A DNA stretch of 36,313 nucleotides from positions 1 through 36,313 of the forward strand of contig CAJTPB010000018.1 in the NCBI GenBank assembly GCA_910578065.1, read 5' to 3'. Numbering within the stretch: position 1 is the first letter of the stretch; every line of letters begins with the position of its first letter. The notes beneath the pieces were generated by a model, which saw nothing but the letters and a program-made list of their open reading frames with translations, was not told the origin of the DNA and searched no databases. Below are positions 24,091 to 33,940 of this stretch, piece after piece. The stretch is from an uncultured Christensenella sp. GTDB lineage: Bacteria > Bacillota > Clostridia > Christensenellales > Borkfalkiaceae. The position numbers were made by a program, and so were the translations under genes.

Positions 24091-27000
24091 TTATGCCTTC
24101 GCGGAAGCGTATATGCCGTCTGCGTAAATATAATATTGGTTTGCAAGTTGACCGGGAAGCCTGCTGTTTTCCAGCCATCTGCCATCCGCATGAACGGAAG
24201 AGAACGGATCTTTGTCCGTTCCGTCGTTTGCACAGAACGCCCATCCCATGCGAACATATCCGGCTTCGGTATTAACCACGTTGGCAACAGACTGTAAATC
24301 CGTTTCCGACATATAGTATTCGAATACCGTGGTATACAGATTTGCCGCAGCGTTATAGACCGTCTTTATTTTATATTGCGACAACTTATTGTTCCCGTAT
24401 GCCGTAACACTACCGCTCGCCGCGTCGTAATTACCCGATATATAACTCTGTTGCGTATTATTGAATATCTGCACTGCTGTGCTCTTAGTAGACGCCAAAT
24501 TCCCCGAATCGTGGGCATGCCATTCTCTGTGAACGACAACCGCCGCAACGTACACGCCGTCGCCTACCACATATTTCCCGTAAACAGTAAACTGCTTACC
24601 CGTATAGTCGCCCGTGCCCTGTAAATCAAACGCCGTGGTCTTGTCCTCAGAAGTCCAATCCGCAAGATCGCCGTCTATCGTCTTAACCTTTCCCGTTGTA
24701 TCGGAGGAATCGCCCGTATCGTTTTCATCCAACCAATTTTTTACCGCCGTCTCGCCTACGGAGTAAGAATAATCGCTCCACTCACCGCTGTAATTCATAG
24801 TGAACAAGCCGGGCGTCGCTTCGCCTTCGAATGCCATATAAGTTTCTTTAACGATATCGCCGCCGTTAATCTGCACGTAAAAATCTTTCCCTGCTTTTAC
24901 AATTGTAAGCGATACCGTATTCTTATTCTGGCCTTCGCTATAAGCGAAGCCGTAACCGCCGGACTCTTTCCAGTTCCAACCCGTTATGAACGAACCGATG
25001 GAAGCATGCGGAAGCGGTTCCCCAATACCCGGCACGAGTGCGACGGCAGCCGCCTGAACACCGAAGCCGTTGGAAACAGCGTTCGTCGTCGCCATAAGCA
25101 CGCCGATTCTGGGTGCATTATCATTATTTTTACGTTCGCCAAGCACAATTTTTATATTCAGAATATAGTTCGCATTCTTCACCTCTGAGAAGAAGACTCT
25201 TTGAGGAGGCGCAGAAGCATTGGTTACCAAGGCATTTGCATCGTTTATATCACCCGAAAGATCAAACCCCGCCGTTGCCGTTACACCGAACTGTGAATTG
25301 CCGAGTTTACCTACTACCGTATGTTCGATTTCTTTCGTTTTTCCCGATATGGTTACGATAAGCGTTTGGTTTCCGCTTTTCCACCTATCGTATCCCGTAA
25401 TCATCTCTTCGGTAAGCGCAATCCTGCCCGACGTACCGTCGCTATAAATTACGCTCGCAAATTTATTGTTAAGGTCGATCTCATCGCCGATTCTCGTAGC
25501 CGTAAGCCCGTCAACTTCCGAAATTTCGGAAATTCCCTTTAAAACCGTAATCGTAAAAGAATATTCCACATCGTTATAAATCACTTTAATAACCTGTTCT
25601 CCCGCCGTGGAAGCGTCGCCGATAATCCGAACATCGGCATGATTAAGCGCAATCGTCGAAGAAATGGTGCCGTCGTCGCCAATCACAGAAATACCGCCGC
25701 CGGATAAATCGAGCTCTTCGCCTATCGAATATATCGTCTTTTCGGGCGCGACGAATTTAGCAGAATGTTTCGCAATATACGCAGCGATTTCCTTCGGATC
25801 GGTGCTCGTTTTAATATCGGAAAAAGTAGCGTGTAAATTCATTGTGATAAAACCGGGACACGCAGCTTTATCTGCACCGATAGAGGTAATATTCGAAAGC
25901 TTTCCGAACTTCACCCCGTTGACGAAGAAATAGAAATCCGTTCCGTCACGCACAACGCTCATTTTGATCGTTTGGTTCCCGTCCTTATCCTGTTGCAAGC
26001 AATCATGTACGGCATAAGTAAGCCCCTTGTAATCATTATTCGCCGGCCACAACCAAGTATTTGCGCCTTGCGGGTATTCGGTAGTAAGAATCGTTCTCTT
26101 GGCAAACGTAGGACCGGGGTCAAGCATCAACGCAAGCTTGTTATCGCTGTTGGAAGCGCCTATCATTCCGATCTTGGGCGCGGTATCGTTGTTAACGGTG
26201 CGATCGAGCGTTAAGGTCGCTTCGAGATAATATTGCGTACCCGTCAAGTTGTTAAAATACAAATCTTGTCTTGCGCCTCCCTCCTGAATAATGACGCCGT
26301 TTTCGTAATCTTTAAAATTGTAGCCGTCGTATGCCTCGATTCCATCGCCCGCAGGATAATATCTCTTCTGGAATACGGGATTCGTATAAGAATATTCGTT
26401 GAAAATAAATTTCCCGGAAGAGTCGAGCGTTCCCGCCGTATTCTTTTGATTGCCCGCCGGTTTACCGAGTACTACGATATCGCCAATCATCAAATTTTGC
26501 ACAACGCCGTCGGCGTTTTTCTTTCCGCCCTTTACCGTAATTATAATTTCATCTGTAACGAGTTCGTCAAATTCGGCAATGGAAGCGCCGCCGGGACGCA
26601 TTTGTCCTTCCGTTGCATCATTGGCGTCTACCCATGCATGCCGTTCCATATCGAACCCGAGATTGGAAAGCGTAGCGTATCCGTCGAATACAACAGCTCC
26701 GTTCTGTTCCACTTTCGCTTTAATTTTAATGCTTTCTACTGCATCAAAGCTATTAAGATAGTTGAAAGCGTTATACACCATTACGGTACGTACAACTTGC
26801 GGCGCATCCCATTTAAGCGTAACCGTCGTTTCCTGTCCATTCGCTTCAAATTCTTTTATAAAGTCCAAATCGTGGCTTTTATAAAGATAATCATTCAAAT
26901 ACTCGGCGCCGCTTCCGTTTTTTGCATTCGTCGCCGTAACCGTTGCTGTTTTCGCAACGTTGCTGTAACCCGACAACACTTCGGGCAAGGGTTGCAACGA

Positions 27001-28227
27001 ATAGGAAGGTCCGTTCGCATAAAGGACTTCCTGCTCGCCGTTATCGACAAAGAACACGCGGTCGACGCAAAGCCCCCTTCCCTTTACAGCGCCGACCGGA
27101 GCGCCCTCATTAAGGGTCAGTGTTTCACGGTTCTTATAGGCATGATAAAAATACAAAAGATCGCCGTTCACATTCACCATACTGCCATGTCCCGTTCCGG
27201 CAACATAATCGTAATTATATTCTTCGTTAGACGTTCCCTTATAACAAATAACTCTGCCGCCCTTATCCGCGTCAACCTTTACAAAATCACCGAGAGGTCC
27301 ATCCGAAATCGCTTGGTTTACCGCATATTCGGCAAAACGGTATCCGTTGGGATTGTACGTGAGGTAGTATTTCCCGTTATGCTTCACCATGAAAGGTCCC
27401 TCGTTCACGGCATTACCCGTAATTTCCGCAGGCATAGGCTGTCCGCCCGGTGTATAATAACTAGGCTTCGCCAAATATTTTAAGGTGGAATAATCGGGGC
27501 TGAACCAATCCTTCATTTCCAGTCCCCAAACACTGTTCTCGCCACCGCCAACGGCTACAAAATACAGATAGAGTTTCCCATCGTCGTCGAGAAACGGCGC
27601 CGCGTCAATGGCACGGCGGTTAGCCGTCTTCCAATCTATGTGATCGGAGAATTGCGTCAAATCAAGAAAAACGTCGTTCATGCCGACGGTACGATTGTCT
27701 TGAGTGGTACCGGTCCACTGCACGAAAGGTCCCGCAGGGCTATCTGCAACCGCAAGCCCGATATTTTCTTTTCCGGTTGCGTTAAAGGCAAGATTATCCG
27801 CCGCCGTATAATACATATAGTATTTTCCGTCGTTGTAGATAACTTCCGGCGCCCAATACAGCCGCGTTCCCCAAGTTCCGGGTTGCGGTTCAAATGCCAT
27901 ACCCATAGACTGCCAATTCACAAGATCATTGCTTCGCCATGCAAGGAATCCGTAAGCGCCGACGCTATCACTCGTAGCATAAGCATAAAAATAACCGCTT
28001 TCTTCTCCTTCGTCGATATACAGCACCGAAATATCTGCCGCGTCGAACAGCATATCATTTTGATAATAAAGGTTATGGTTATAATCCTGTCCGCTTTTCA
28101 GTTGATCGTAATATGCCAACGAGGTCTCGGAATCGACAGACGAATCCGAAGGTTCACGGCATGCGGTAATTGAAAGCGACGTAACCGCCGCCAAACATAT
28201 CCCCAATCCTTTCATGATTTTTTTCAT
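24091..28227 (-). CDS. Multidomain GH43-type glycosidase lipoprotein
   Basis: A 1378-residue surface lipoprotein (Cys23 of ITAC). Residues ~50-420 form a GH43-like five-bladed propeller: FDAADISVLY with candidate base Asp62/65, LAWRSNDLVNWQ, WAPEVIYNDGKYYMYYT, DAAPFLDDDGKLYLYF near 212, and NEGPF near 274 for the acid Glu. Then a beta-sandwich of F5/8 type (~424-590); an unassigned module A (~650-800); two Ig-like (Big_3) domains (~829-894, ~895-970); module B (~986-1150), clearly a duplicate of A; and a C-terminal CBM9/DOMON-like domain from TIDGDLADW near 1181. GH43 enzymes cut arabinan, xylan or galactan. Appended domains suggest binding to insoluble or sulfated polymer. RBS AAAGGAG. Confidence 0.85.
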   Translation of the reverse strand: MKKIMKGLGICLAAVTSLSITACREPSDSSVDSETSLAYYDQLKSGQDYNHNLYYQNDMLFDAADISVLYIDEGEESGYFYAYATSDSVGAYGFLAWRSNDLVNWQSMGMAFEPQPGTWGTRLYWAPEVIYNDGKYYMYYTAADNLAFNATGKENIGLAVADSPAGPFVQWTGTTQDNRTVGMNDVFLDLTQFSDHIDWKTANRRAIDAAPFLDDDGKLYLYFVAVGGGENSVWGLEMKDWFSPDYSTLKYLAKPSYYTPGGQPMPAEITGNAVNEGPFMVKHNGKYYLTYNPNGYRFAEYAVNQAISDGPLGDFVKVDADKGGRVICYKGTSNEEYNYDYVAGTGHGSMVNVNGDLLYFYHAYKNRETLTLNEGAPVGAVKGRGLCVDRVFFVDNGEQEVLYANGPSYSLQPLPEVLSGYSNVAKTATVTATNAKNGSGAEYLNDYLYKSHDLDFIKEFEANGQETTVTLKWDAPQVVRTVMVYNAFNYLNSFDAVESIKIKAKVEQNGAVVFDGYATLSNLGFDMERHAWVDANDATEGQMRPGGASIAEFDELVTDEIIITVKGGKKNADGVVQNLMIGDIVVLGKPAGNQKNTAGTLDSSGKFIFNEYSYTNPVFQKRYYPAGDGIEAYDGYNFKDYENGVIIQEGGARQDLYFNNLTGTQYYLEATLTLDRTVNNDTAPKIGMIGASNSDNKLALMLDPGPTFAKRTILTTEYPQGANTWLWPANNDYKGLTYAVHDCLQQDKDGNQTIKMSVVRDGTDFYFFVNGVKFGKLSNITSIGADKAACPGFITMNLHATFSDIKTSTDPKEIAAYIAKHSAKFVAPEKTIYSIGEELDLSGGGISVIGDDGTISSTIALNHADVRIIGDASTAGEQVIKVIYNDVEYSFTITVLKGISEISEVDGLTATRIGDEIDLNNKFASVIYSDGTSGRIALTEEMITGYDRWKSGNQTLIVTISGKTKEIEHTVVGKLGNSQFGVTATAGFDLSGDINDANALVTNASAPPQRVFFSEVKNANYILNIKIVLGERKNNDNAPRIGVLMATTNAVSNGFGVQAAAVALVPGIGEPLPHASIGSFITGWNWKESGGYGFAYSEGQNKNTVSLTIVKAGKDFYVQINGGDIVKETYMAFEGEATPGLFTMNYSGEWSDYSYSVGETAVKNWLDENDTGDSSDTTGKVKTIDGDLADWTSEDKTTAFDLQGTGDYTGKQFTVYGKYVVGDGVYVAAVVVHREWHAHDSGNLASTKSTAVQIFNNTQQSYISGNYDAASGSVTAYGNNKLSQYKIKTVYNAAANLYTTVFEYYMSETDLQSVANVVNTEAGYVRMGWAFCANDGTDKDPFSSVHADGRWLENSRLPGQLANQYYIYADGIYASAKA

Positions 28228-28263
28228 AATTTTTCTCCTTTCATATTGAATCGATATTTGTTT

Positions 28264-29169
28264 TTATCCTTTTAAGCCGCTCATTGCAATTCCTTCTATA
28301 AAGAACTTCTGTGCGGCGATATAGAGAATAATCGTAGGAACGAGCGCAACAAATGCACCCGCCATGATCGCCTGATAATCGGTCGCATAAGTTGACGTAT
28401 AATAACGCAATGCAAGTTGTAACGTATACCGTTCAGGGCTCTGCAAATACATGAGCGGCCCCAGATATTCGTTATAACCGTTCACAAACCCCAGCACGAT
28501 TTGAGCTATAACGGCAGGTATGGACAAAGGCAACATAATGTTGAGAAACAACCTAAACTCCCCCATACCATCAATTTTTCCCGCCTCCAACAATTCATCG
28601 GGAATCCCTGTAAAGAACTGTCTTAAAAAGAATACGCAGGCGGGGCCGCCAAAGCATGCCGGTAAAATTAGCGGAACAAACGTATCGGTTAAATAAAGAT
28701 TATCCCACATGATAAAACTCGGTATCATCAAAACCGTACCCGGAACGAACATGGTGGAAAGCAATACGCCGTATAACACTTTTTTTGCCTTAAAACGCAT
28801 TTTTGCATACGCATAAGCCGCAAGCGAAGACATAAAAACCCATACCGCGACGCGCGGAATAATAACCAGCATCGTATTACCGAACCCGCGTAGAATCGTG
28901 CTGCCCTTTCCGCCTCCGCCGGACATATCGTCTATTAAAACGCGCCGAAATCCTTCAAAACTAAAACCTTGTTGCGGCCACCACGTGAATTGCGGATTCA
29001 TCGATTCTTTCGTTGTTTTAAAAGCCGTAATCAACATAATGTAAAAAGGAATTATAATGGCTAAGGCATAAACCAGCAAAAGAATAAAGCAAACTACGAA
29101 AAACGCATGATTTTTCTTATGCGAACGAACGTTGCCCGATTTGGAATTTAACTTTGCTTCTTTAATCAT
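28264..29169 (-). CDS. Sugar ABC transporter permease, MalG/UgpE type
   Basis: A 301-residue membrane permease with about six helices and the EAA loop at 195-218 (EAGKIDGMGEFRLFLNIMLPLSIP), the contact site for the ATPase. The N terminus and the ITAFKTTKE element match the MalG-like half of carbohydrate (CUT1) importers. It overlaps the preceding permease gene by eight bases (ATGATTAA), so translation is coupled. It should pair with the next permease and the binding protein to import oligosaccharides. No ATPase gene lies in the locus. Confidence 0.95.
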   Translation of the reverse strand: MIKEAKLNSKSGNVRSHKKNHAFFVVCFILLLVYALAIIIPFYIMLITAFKTTKESMNPQFTWWPQQGFSFEGFRRVLIDDMSGGGGKGSTILRGFGNTMLVIIPRVAVWVFMSSLAAYAYAKMRFKAKKVLYGVLLSTMFVPGTVLMIPSFIMWDNLYLTDTFVPLILPACFGGPACVFFLRQFFTGIPDELLEAGKIDGMGEFRLFLNIMLPLSIPAVIAQIVLGFVNGYNEYLGPLMYLQSPERYTLQLALRYYTSTYATDYQAIMAGAFVALVPTIILYIAAQKFFIEGIAMSGLKG

Positions 29170-30076
29170 AATGCACCCACAGTTTTTGCAATTTAAAATT
29201 AGCTACTACGATACCTGCGATAAAGAGCGTCAAAACCATTGTTGCTGCGCACGCAATCCCCATTCCTTCGATAAACATATTTGAATTTATCGCCCGATAA
29301 ATAAAGAATACCGAAGTCAATCCCGCTTTATTCGGTCCGCCGTCCGCAGCCATTACCTGAAAAGCGGGGAATACCTGCAAGCCGTTTATAAGACCGATAG
29401 ACAACAAGAAGAAGATTGTCGGACTGATACAGGGTAAAATCACGGAAAAGAACGTCCTGACAGGTCCCGCCCCATCCAAAATAGCGGCTTCTTGAACGCT
29501 TTTGGGTAAATTGGTAAGCGCAGCGCTCAACAGAATAATTCCGTAACCCATACCCGACCATACGTTCATGATAAGCATACTGGGCATAAACATCGAGCTT
29601 TCCGTAAGCCATCCTACCCTGCCCAAGCCGAGGGATACGAAGATACTGTTTAGAATGCCGTAATTGTAATCGAATATCCATTTCCACATTGCCGTAACCG
29701 CAACGACGGAACAGGCATAAGGAAGGAAGTAAATAATACGCAAGGTTTTTGTCATCCATTTATTTTTGTTGAGCAATGCCGCAATGAAAATGGATCCGCA
29801 AAGAGATAGCGGTAAACTTAAAAGCGCATATAACGTATTCTTTACAGACAGCCAAAAGTCGCTGTTTTCGTTCGTGAACAAATATTTAAAATTATCAAAA
29901 CCAACGTATGTGGCGGTAGTTATATCATAACCGGAGACCTTACAAAAACTCATATATATTGCCATGGCAATCGGCACAATATTAAAAAGCAAAAATCCAA
30001 ATACCGGTATGGCCGCAAACGTGGTTCCGAGAATTTCTTCTTTCCACTTAATCTTTTTTACAATTTTTTTCGACAT
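29162..30076 (-). CDS. Sugar ABC transporter permease, MalF/UgpA type
   Basis: A 304-residue membrane permease of the CUT1 family, six predicted helices, with the EAA loop at 196-218 (QEAAILDGAGPVRTFFSVILP). The start lies nine bases after the binding-protein gene and has an AGGGGA site. Together with the MalG-type subunit it forms the channel of an oligosaccharide importer. No ATP-binding motifs are present; a shared MsmX-type ATPase would be required, as is known for many Firmicutes CUT1 systems. Confidence 0.95.
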   Translation of the reverse strand: MSKKIVKKIKWKEEILGTTFAAIPVFGFLLFNIVPIAMAIYMSFCKVSGYDITTATYVGFDNFKYLFTNENSDFWLSVKNTLYALLSLPLSLCGSIFIAALLNKNKWMTKTLRIIYFLPYACSVVAVTAMWKWIFDYNYGILNSIFVSLGLGRVGWLTESSMFMPSMLIMNVWSGMGYGIILLSAALTNLPKSVQEAAILDGAGPVRTFFSVILPCISPTIFFLLSIGLINGLQVFPAFQVMAADGGPNKAGLTSVFFIYRAINSNMFIEGMGIACAATMVLTLFIAGIVVANFKLQKLWVHYD

Positions 30077-30085
30077 AACATTCCC

Positions 30086-31810
30086 CTAATTTGTTTGGCT
30101 GCTGTAACCTTTTAACAAATTATCCGTAGAAGATTGAACTCGATTAAAAAATTCCGTTATATCAACGTTTCCGTTTCTTACGTCGCCGTTCAACAGGTTT
30201 GCCCAAGGAGAAATCCATGCCTGATCCGCCAGGTACATCCAATCACCCGGTCTTTGGTAATAAGCGGCATTGATAAAGACGCGGGAATTTTCAGGCCCTT
30301 GATCGCCGAGGAAAACCCCATCTTTATAAGCTAAATCTATTTGATTGGGAATACAGAAACCCGTTTTAGACTGTGCTTCTTGCCCGATTCTGCCTGCGAT
30401 AAATTCGGCAAGCAGCCACGCCGCATTCTTCACTTTGGACTTTGCCCGAATTGCAATCCCCGTACTGTTGCTATGTCCCGCTTCGATGCCGTCGGGAGAT
30501 TTCGGAAGCGGCGCAACATCCCATTCAAAATCGTTATCGACTTTATTCCCGATCGTAACGGTAGCAAAGCGCGCGTCGACTAACATTGCAAGCTTTCCCG
30601 AAGCAAAGTAGGCAGCTTTTGCGTCGTCCGATCCGACCGTAGTCGGTCCGGGCGTAACCTGATATCCGTAGTTCCCATTGCCGTCTACGTCTTTTGTATG
30701 ACTCATGCTTAATTGGACGAAATGGCGGAACGCATCAAACTGCGAATTCGTCATTTGAACGGCGCCGTTTTCTTTTGCGCCCGCGGGAAGTTCCCCCTCG
30801 CGATAAAATTCACCGTTATAGAGCCATTTTTTCTCCGTGTTGCCCAATGTGAACTTCCAGCAATTTTCGCTATCGTTCCATTCAAGACAGTCGCCGCCTA
30901 CGCTCCACCCGTAAGAAAACCACCACTCGGTAAAATAACCGTAGTCGGTAATGCTCGAAGCATTATAACTCTTCGTCATAAGCCCCGCCAGCACAACGCT
31001 CTCGTCCCACGTCATCGGAATGCGATTATTGAATATGCGTTTCGCGGCGTTTTTCGCAACGGCAACCGCATCTTTAACGGCATTCGTACCTTTTCCGAGT
31101 GTGATCGGAATCTCATGCCCGCTTTCATCCAAAAGGAAAAATCCTTTTGCGGGATATCGAGTGTTATGGTCGTTATTATATTCCGCTAAATCTTTTTCAC
31201 CTGCATAAGCCGGCGCGGCTTCCTCGCCCATAGGTGTATAGTGTGCGCTTATCACATCGACGTTTACCGTATCCATCGCTTTCTTATTATAGTAAATAAC
31301 GGTAGGCGAAACGGCTTTCGGCAAAGCATATAAAGGAGCGCTGTCTATACTCGCCCAGGTATTGGAATCCACCCTATATCGCGTAAGCGCACCATCCCAC
31401 ATTTCCTCTTCTTTTACCGCTGTGCTTTTTTCAAGATACGAGTCAAGCGGTTCCAATAAATTTTGTGAAACGTAACTCTTTAATTTGCGTTCGTTACAGT
31501 AGAAAACGTCGGGTCCCGAACGTCCGGATAATCCCGTTGTCAACGCATTATCATAATCGCCCGAAGGTTTTGTAACAAATTCTACGTCGATGTTCGGATA
31601 TAAGTCTTCAAACTGATTTATAAGCTTGTTGAAAATGGAAATCTCGTATTCTTCTCCCCAGCCCCAAAAAAGAACGTTGGAATTTCCCGTAACCGTTCCG
31701 TCGTCGCCGATATCCACGTCATTACCCGCCCCGTCTCGGTTGCAGGCGCAGAAAGAGAATGCTATCGTCGCACACACTGCCAATGATAAAAACTTTTTAA
31801 CCCCTTTCAT
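30086..31810 (-). CDS. Sugar-binding lipoprotein of the ABC importer
   Basis: A 574-residue extracellular solute-binding protein, family 1. Signal peptide with a Cys-rich lipobox ending at Cys23 (FCAC). The mature start SNVLFWGWGEEYE...INQFEDLYPNIDVEF is the classical first lobe of carbohydrate-binding proteins; FASGKLAMLVDARFA and a Trp/Tyr-rich C-terminal half follow. It is longer than the usual ~430 residues, closer to binding proteins for larger oligosaccharides (inference). Excellent SD AAAGGAGGT. It lies between the DUF4965 gene and the permeases, with which it forms one transport unit. Confidence 0.93.
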   Translation of the reverse strand: MKGVKKFLSLAVCATIAFSFCACNRDGAGNDVDIGDDGTVTGNSNVLFWGWGEEYEISIFNKLINQFEDLYPNIDVEFVTKPSGDYDNALTTGLSGRSGPDVFYCNERKLKSYVSQNLLEPLDSYLEKSTAVKEEEMWDGALTRYRVDSNTWASIDSAPLYALPKAVSPTVIYYNKKAMDTVNVDVISAHYTPMGEEAAPAYAGEKDLAEYNNDHNTRYPAKGFFLLDESGHEIPITLGKGTNAVKDAVAVAKNAAKRIFNNRIPMTWDESVVLAGLMTKSYNASSITDYGYFTEWWFSYGWSVGGDCLEWNDSENCWKFTLGNTEKKWLYNGEFYREGELPAGAKENGAVQMTNSQFDAFRHFVQLSMSHTKDVDGNGNYGYQVTPGPTTVGSDDAKAAYFASGKLAMLVDARFATVTIGNKVDNDFEWDVAPLPKSPDGIEAGHSNSTGIAIRAKSKVKNAAWLLAEFIAGRIGQEAQSKTGFCIPNQIDLAYKDGVFLGDQGPENSRVFINAAYYQRPGDWMYLADQAWISPWANLLNGDVRNGNVDITEFFNRVQSSTDNLLKGYSSQTN

Positions 31811-31829
31811 AATAAAAACCTCCTTTAAT

Positions 31830-33845
31830 TTACATATTGTCGAGCATTAAAAGAATAAAACAACCGCCCTGTACGGTTCTCGCCACGAAATGGTGCGTTT
31901 TTCCGTCCTCCGATTCAAACCAATCGCCGAAAGGAATACGAACGGGCGACGTCGCCAAAAACGATTTTAAGCTTTTTACAAAACGTCGACGTTTCTCTTC
32001 ATTATCGGTAAGCGCAGCGCACCACATCTGCCAATCGCTTTTGGTGTATCCGCAACGGGAATCAAGCGGCGTGCCGTATTGATTCATTCTGTCAATATAA
32101 TAATCCACTTCCCGTTCGAGGAACTCTTGCGGAAATAAACCCAAGCCCAATAATTTATCGAATACTAAGTTATATTTCATTGAAAAAGTATTCTCGCCGC
32201 TATCCCATGTAAGCGGAAGATGCGAAAATCGATTTCCAAACGCAAGGATCTCGGTTGCAAAATTTTCTGCTATCCCGCGAAATTCTTCATACGACTTTTT
32301 ATCGCCATCGGCTTTTTTCAACATTGCATAACAGGCTATTCCTACCGTCGCCTTTATTGCAAGATTTATGTTGTTTTTCAAATGCCCCGCAAAATCATCG
32401 GTACACAGCTGATTTTCAGGTTTTAAGCCATAAGCAACAAGATACTTCACCCATTTTTCGCCAAGTGCGCCGTAATCTTTGAAAAACTCGATATCTTTAT
32501 CGTAATGATAACATGCCGCAAACATGATAAGCATATTTGCACATTCTTCCACGGGCATTTGACGGTTAAAATCGTATGCTTCAAATTCTGCGGGAAACAG
32601 GTATAGCGGTAAATGGTTTTGCAAAAAATCATTCTTAGCGTAAGTTGCATGATAATGCGATGCATTGCGGTTTAAGCCATAAACCTGCCCGCAACATACG
32701 GGGTAAGTTCCTACGTCATGCGGAGCAAAATCGTAAGACCATACGGGCATTTGGGCGAATTTAAGCACGGGGCGCATCATGCCTTTTACAAGTTCGGTAT
32801 TATAGAGCAGATAAAGAGGCATCGACGGATACGAAACGTCTACCGTTCCGATACAGCCGTTAGACCCGTTTTCCTTAGAAAGAAAAATCGTCTCCCCGTT
32901 TTGCCCTTTAATGAGTTTATGTCCCGCAATGCTTTGTCGAAGCGAAGCCACAAGTATATCGTAATAATCCTCGCCGAACCGAGTCGCACGTTTTCGCAGC
33001 TCGCCGTCTAAACAGTTAAGCTTTTCATCGATTGCACGATAATTTTTCCAAATATACTCAATCGCCTCGTTGATAGTATGATCTTCAAGATACCAACCTT
33101 TTTTTAAAGTACCGAAATAGTCGATCGATGCAATCTCGTCATATCCGATAGAAATAATTCCTTGCTTCTCGGTGTTGACAGCCCCCATAAACTGTTCCGC
33201 ACCTTTACAGGTAATTTCGCATTCCCTGCAATCGCCGACAAGAAACCGCAAAATATCCTGCTTATCTAAGATATACGCCCGCTCTCCGCTCAAATAATAA
33301 TATCCCCAATCGGCGCCGATTTTATCATCGCAATTAGACAAAAGCAGTTGTCTGCTCAAACCCATAAGCGCACTCTCACCGAACGAGTTGGGAATTACGC
33401 ACCCGCGAACAGCCTGGTTGCAGCCGCTCGCCCGATTATATGCAATACGGCGATCGACAAAAAGAGAAACCGTTACTTCATCCGCCCCTTCCGTTTCATA
33501 CTCCATGTAACATACAGGATTAGACAATAAATCCAAATCATTAAGCGGCAGAGGGGAAACAAAGCGCACCGAAAAACGCACCTCTCCTAATGCAAACTCG
33601 TATTCCGTGGTATATGCAGTAACGCGCAAAGAAATCTGTTTTGCCTTTTTACATTTACCTGAAAGGAAACAGTCATACTCGCCGAGAAAACAATAAGTAA
33701 CCCCGTTCACACAAGCAAACCCGTAAATAGGCTTATCCTCACCGAACCAACTTTGAGGGTGACTTTCATTTAAGCAATCCGTCCTGCTCCAAAGAGAAAA
33801 ATTCGGATCCTTCACAAATAATGGGTACGCAGGTAGAACTCTCAT
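31830..33845 (-). CDS. DUF4964/DUF4965/DUF1793 'glutaminase A-like' enzyme, likely glycan-active
   Basis: A 671-residue protein related to the fungal glutaminase A (GtaA) family. It opens with a DUF4964-like stretch (RVLPAYPLFVKDPNFSLW), then a beta-rich domain, the DUF4965 signature around residues 320-400 (GCIGTVDVSYPSMPLYLLYN, APHDVGTYPVCCG) and a DUF1793 alpha-barrel including MPVEECANMLI. I start it at the ATG at 33845, six bases after GGAG; 26 upstream codons include a hydrophobic stretch but no site. Without a signal peptide it should be cytoplasmic. Bacterial homologues sit in polysaccharide loci and the fold resembles (alpha/alpha)6 glycosidases, so glycoside cleavage seems likelier than glutaminase activity here; that is inference. 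Confidence 0.8.
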   Translation of the reverse strand: MRVLPAYPLFVKDPNFSLWSRTDCLNESHPQSWFGEDKPIYGFACVNGVTYCFLGEYDCFLSGKCKKAKQISLRVTAYTTEYEFALGEVRFSVRFVSPLPLNDLDLLSNPVCYMEYETEGADEVTVSLFVDRRIAYNRASGCNQAVRGCVIPNSFGESALMGLSRQLLLSNCDDKIGADWGYYYLSGERAYILDKQDILRFLVGDCRECEITCKGAEQFMGAVNTEKQGIISIGYDEIASIDYFGTLKKGWYLEDHTINEAIEYIWKNYRAIDEKLNCLDGELRKRATRFGEDYYDILVASLRQSIAGHKLIKGQNGETIFLSKENGSNGCIGTVDVSYPSMPLYLLYNTELVKGMMRPVLKFAQMPVWSYDFAPHDVGTYPVCCGQVYGLNRNASHYHATYAKNDFLQNHLPLYLFPAEFEAYDFNRQMPVEECANMLIMFAACYHYDKDIEFFKDYGALGEKWVKYLVAYGLKPENQLCTDDFAGHLKNNINLAIKATVGIACYAMLKKADGDKKSYEEFRGIAENFATEILAFGNRFSHLPLTWDSGENTFSMKYNLVFDKLLGLGLFPQEFLEREVDYYIDRMNQYGTPLDSRCGYTKSDWQMWCAALTDNEEKRRRFVKSLKSFLATSPVRIPFGDWFESEDGKTHHFVARTVQGGCFILLMLDNM

Positions 33846-33895
33846 AAGAAACTCCAAACTAAAGATTATAAATATTACATAATATCTACACTTAT

Positions 33896-33923
33896 ATTTT
33901 ATCTCTCCCACTTGACAATTCAA
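33896..33923 (-). promoter_or_regulatory. Probable promoter of the sulfatase operon
   Basis: Minus strand TTGAAT (33923-33918), 16-base spacer, TAAAAT (33901-33896). Its -35 abuts the -35 of the divergent AraC promoter inside the palindrome CTTGA-CAAT-TCAAG (33911-33924). A further palindrome, ATATTA-CA-TAATAT (33872-33885), lies downstream and may be an operator. Confidence 0.5.
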
Positions 33924-33940
33924 GAAAATAATCGTATAAT
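33912..33940 (+). promoter_or_regulatory. Promoter of the AraC-type regulator
   Basis: TTGACA (33912-33917), 17-base spacer, TATAAT (33935-33940): an exact consensus promoter. Confidence 0.88.

Noticed and set aside
26233..27483. Plus-strand ORF of 416 codons
   Set aside because: Antisense shadow of the GH43 gene, with Ile/Arg/His-rich composition and no domain pattern.
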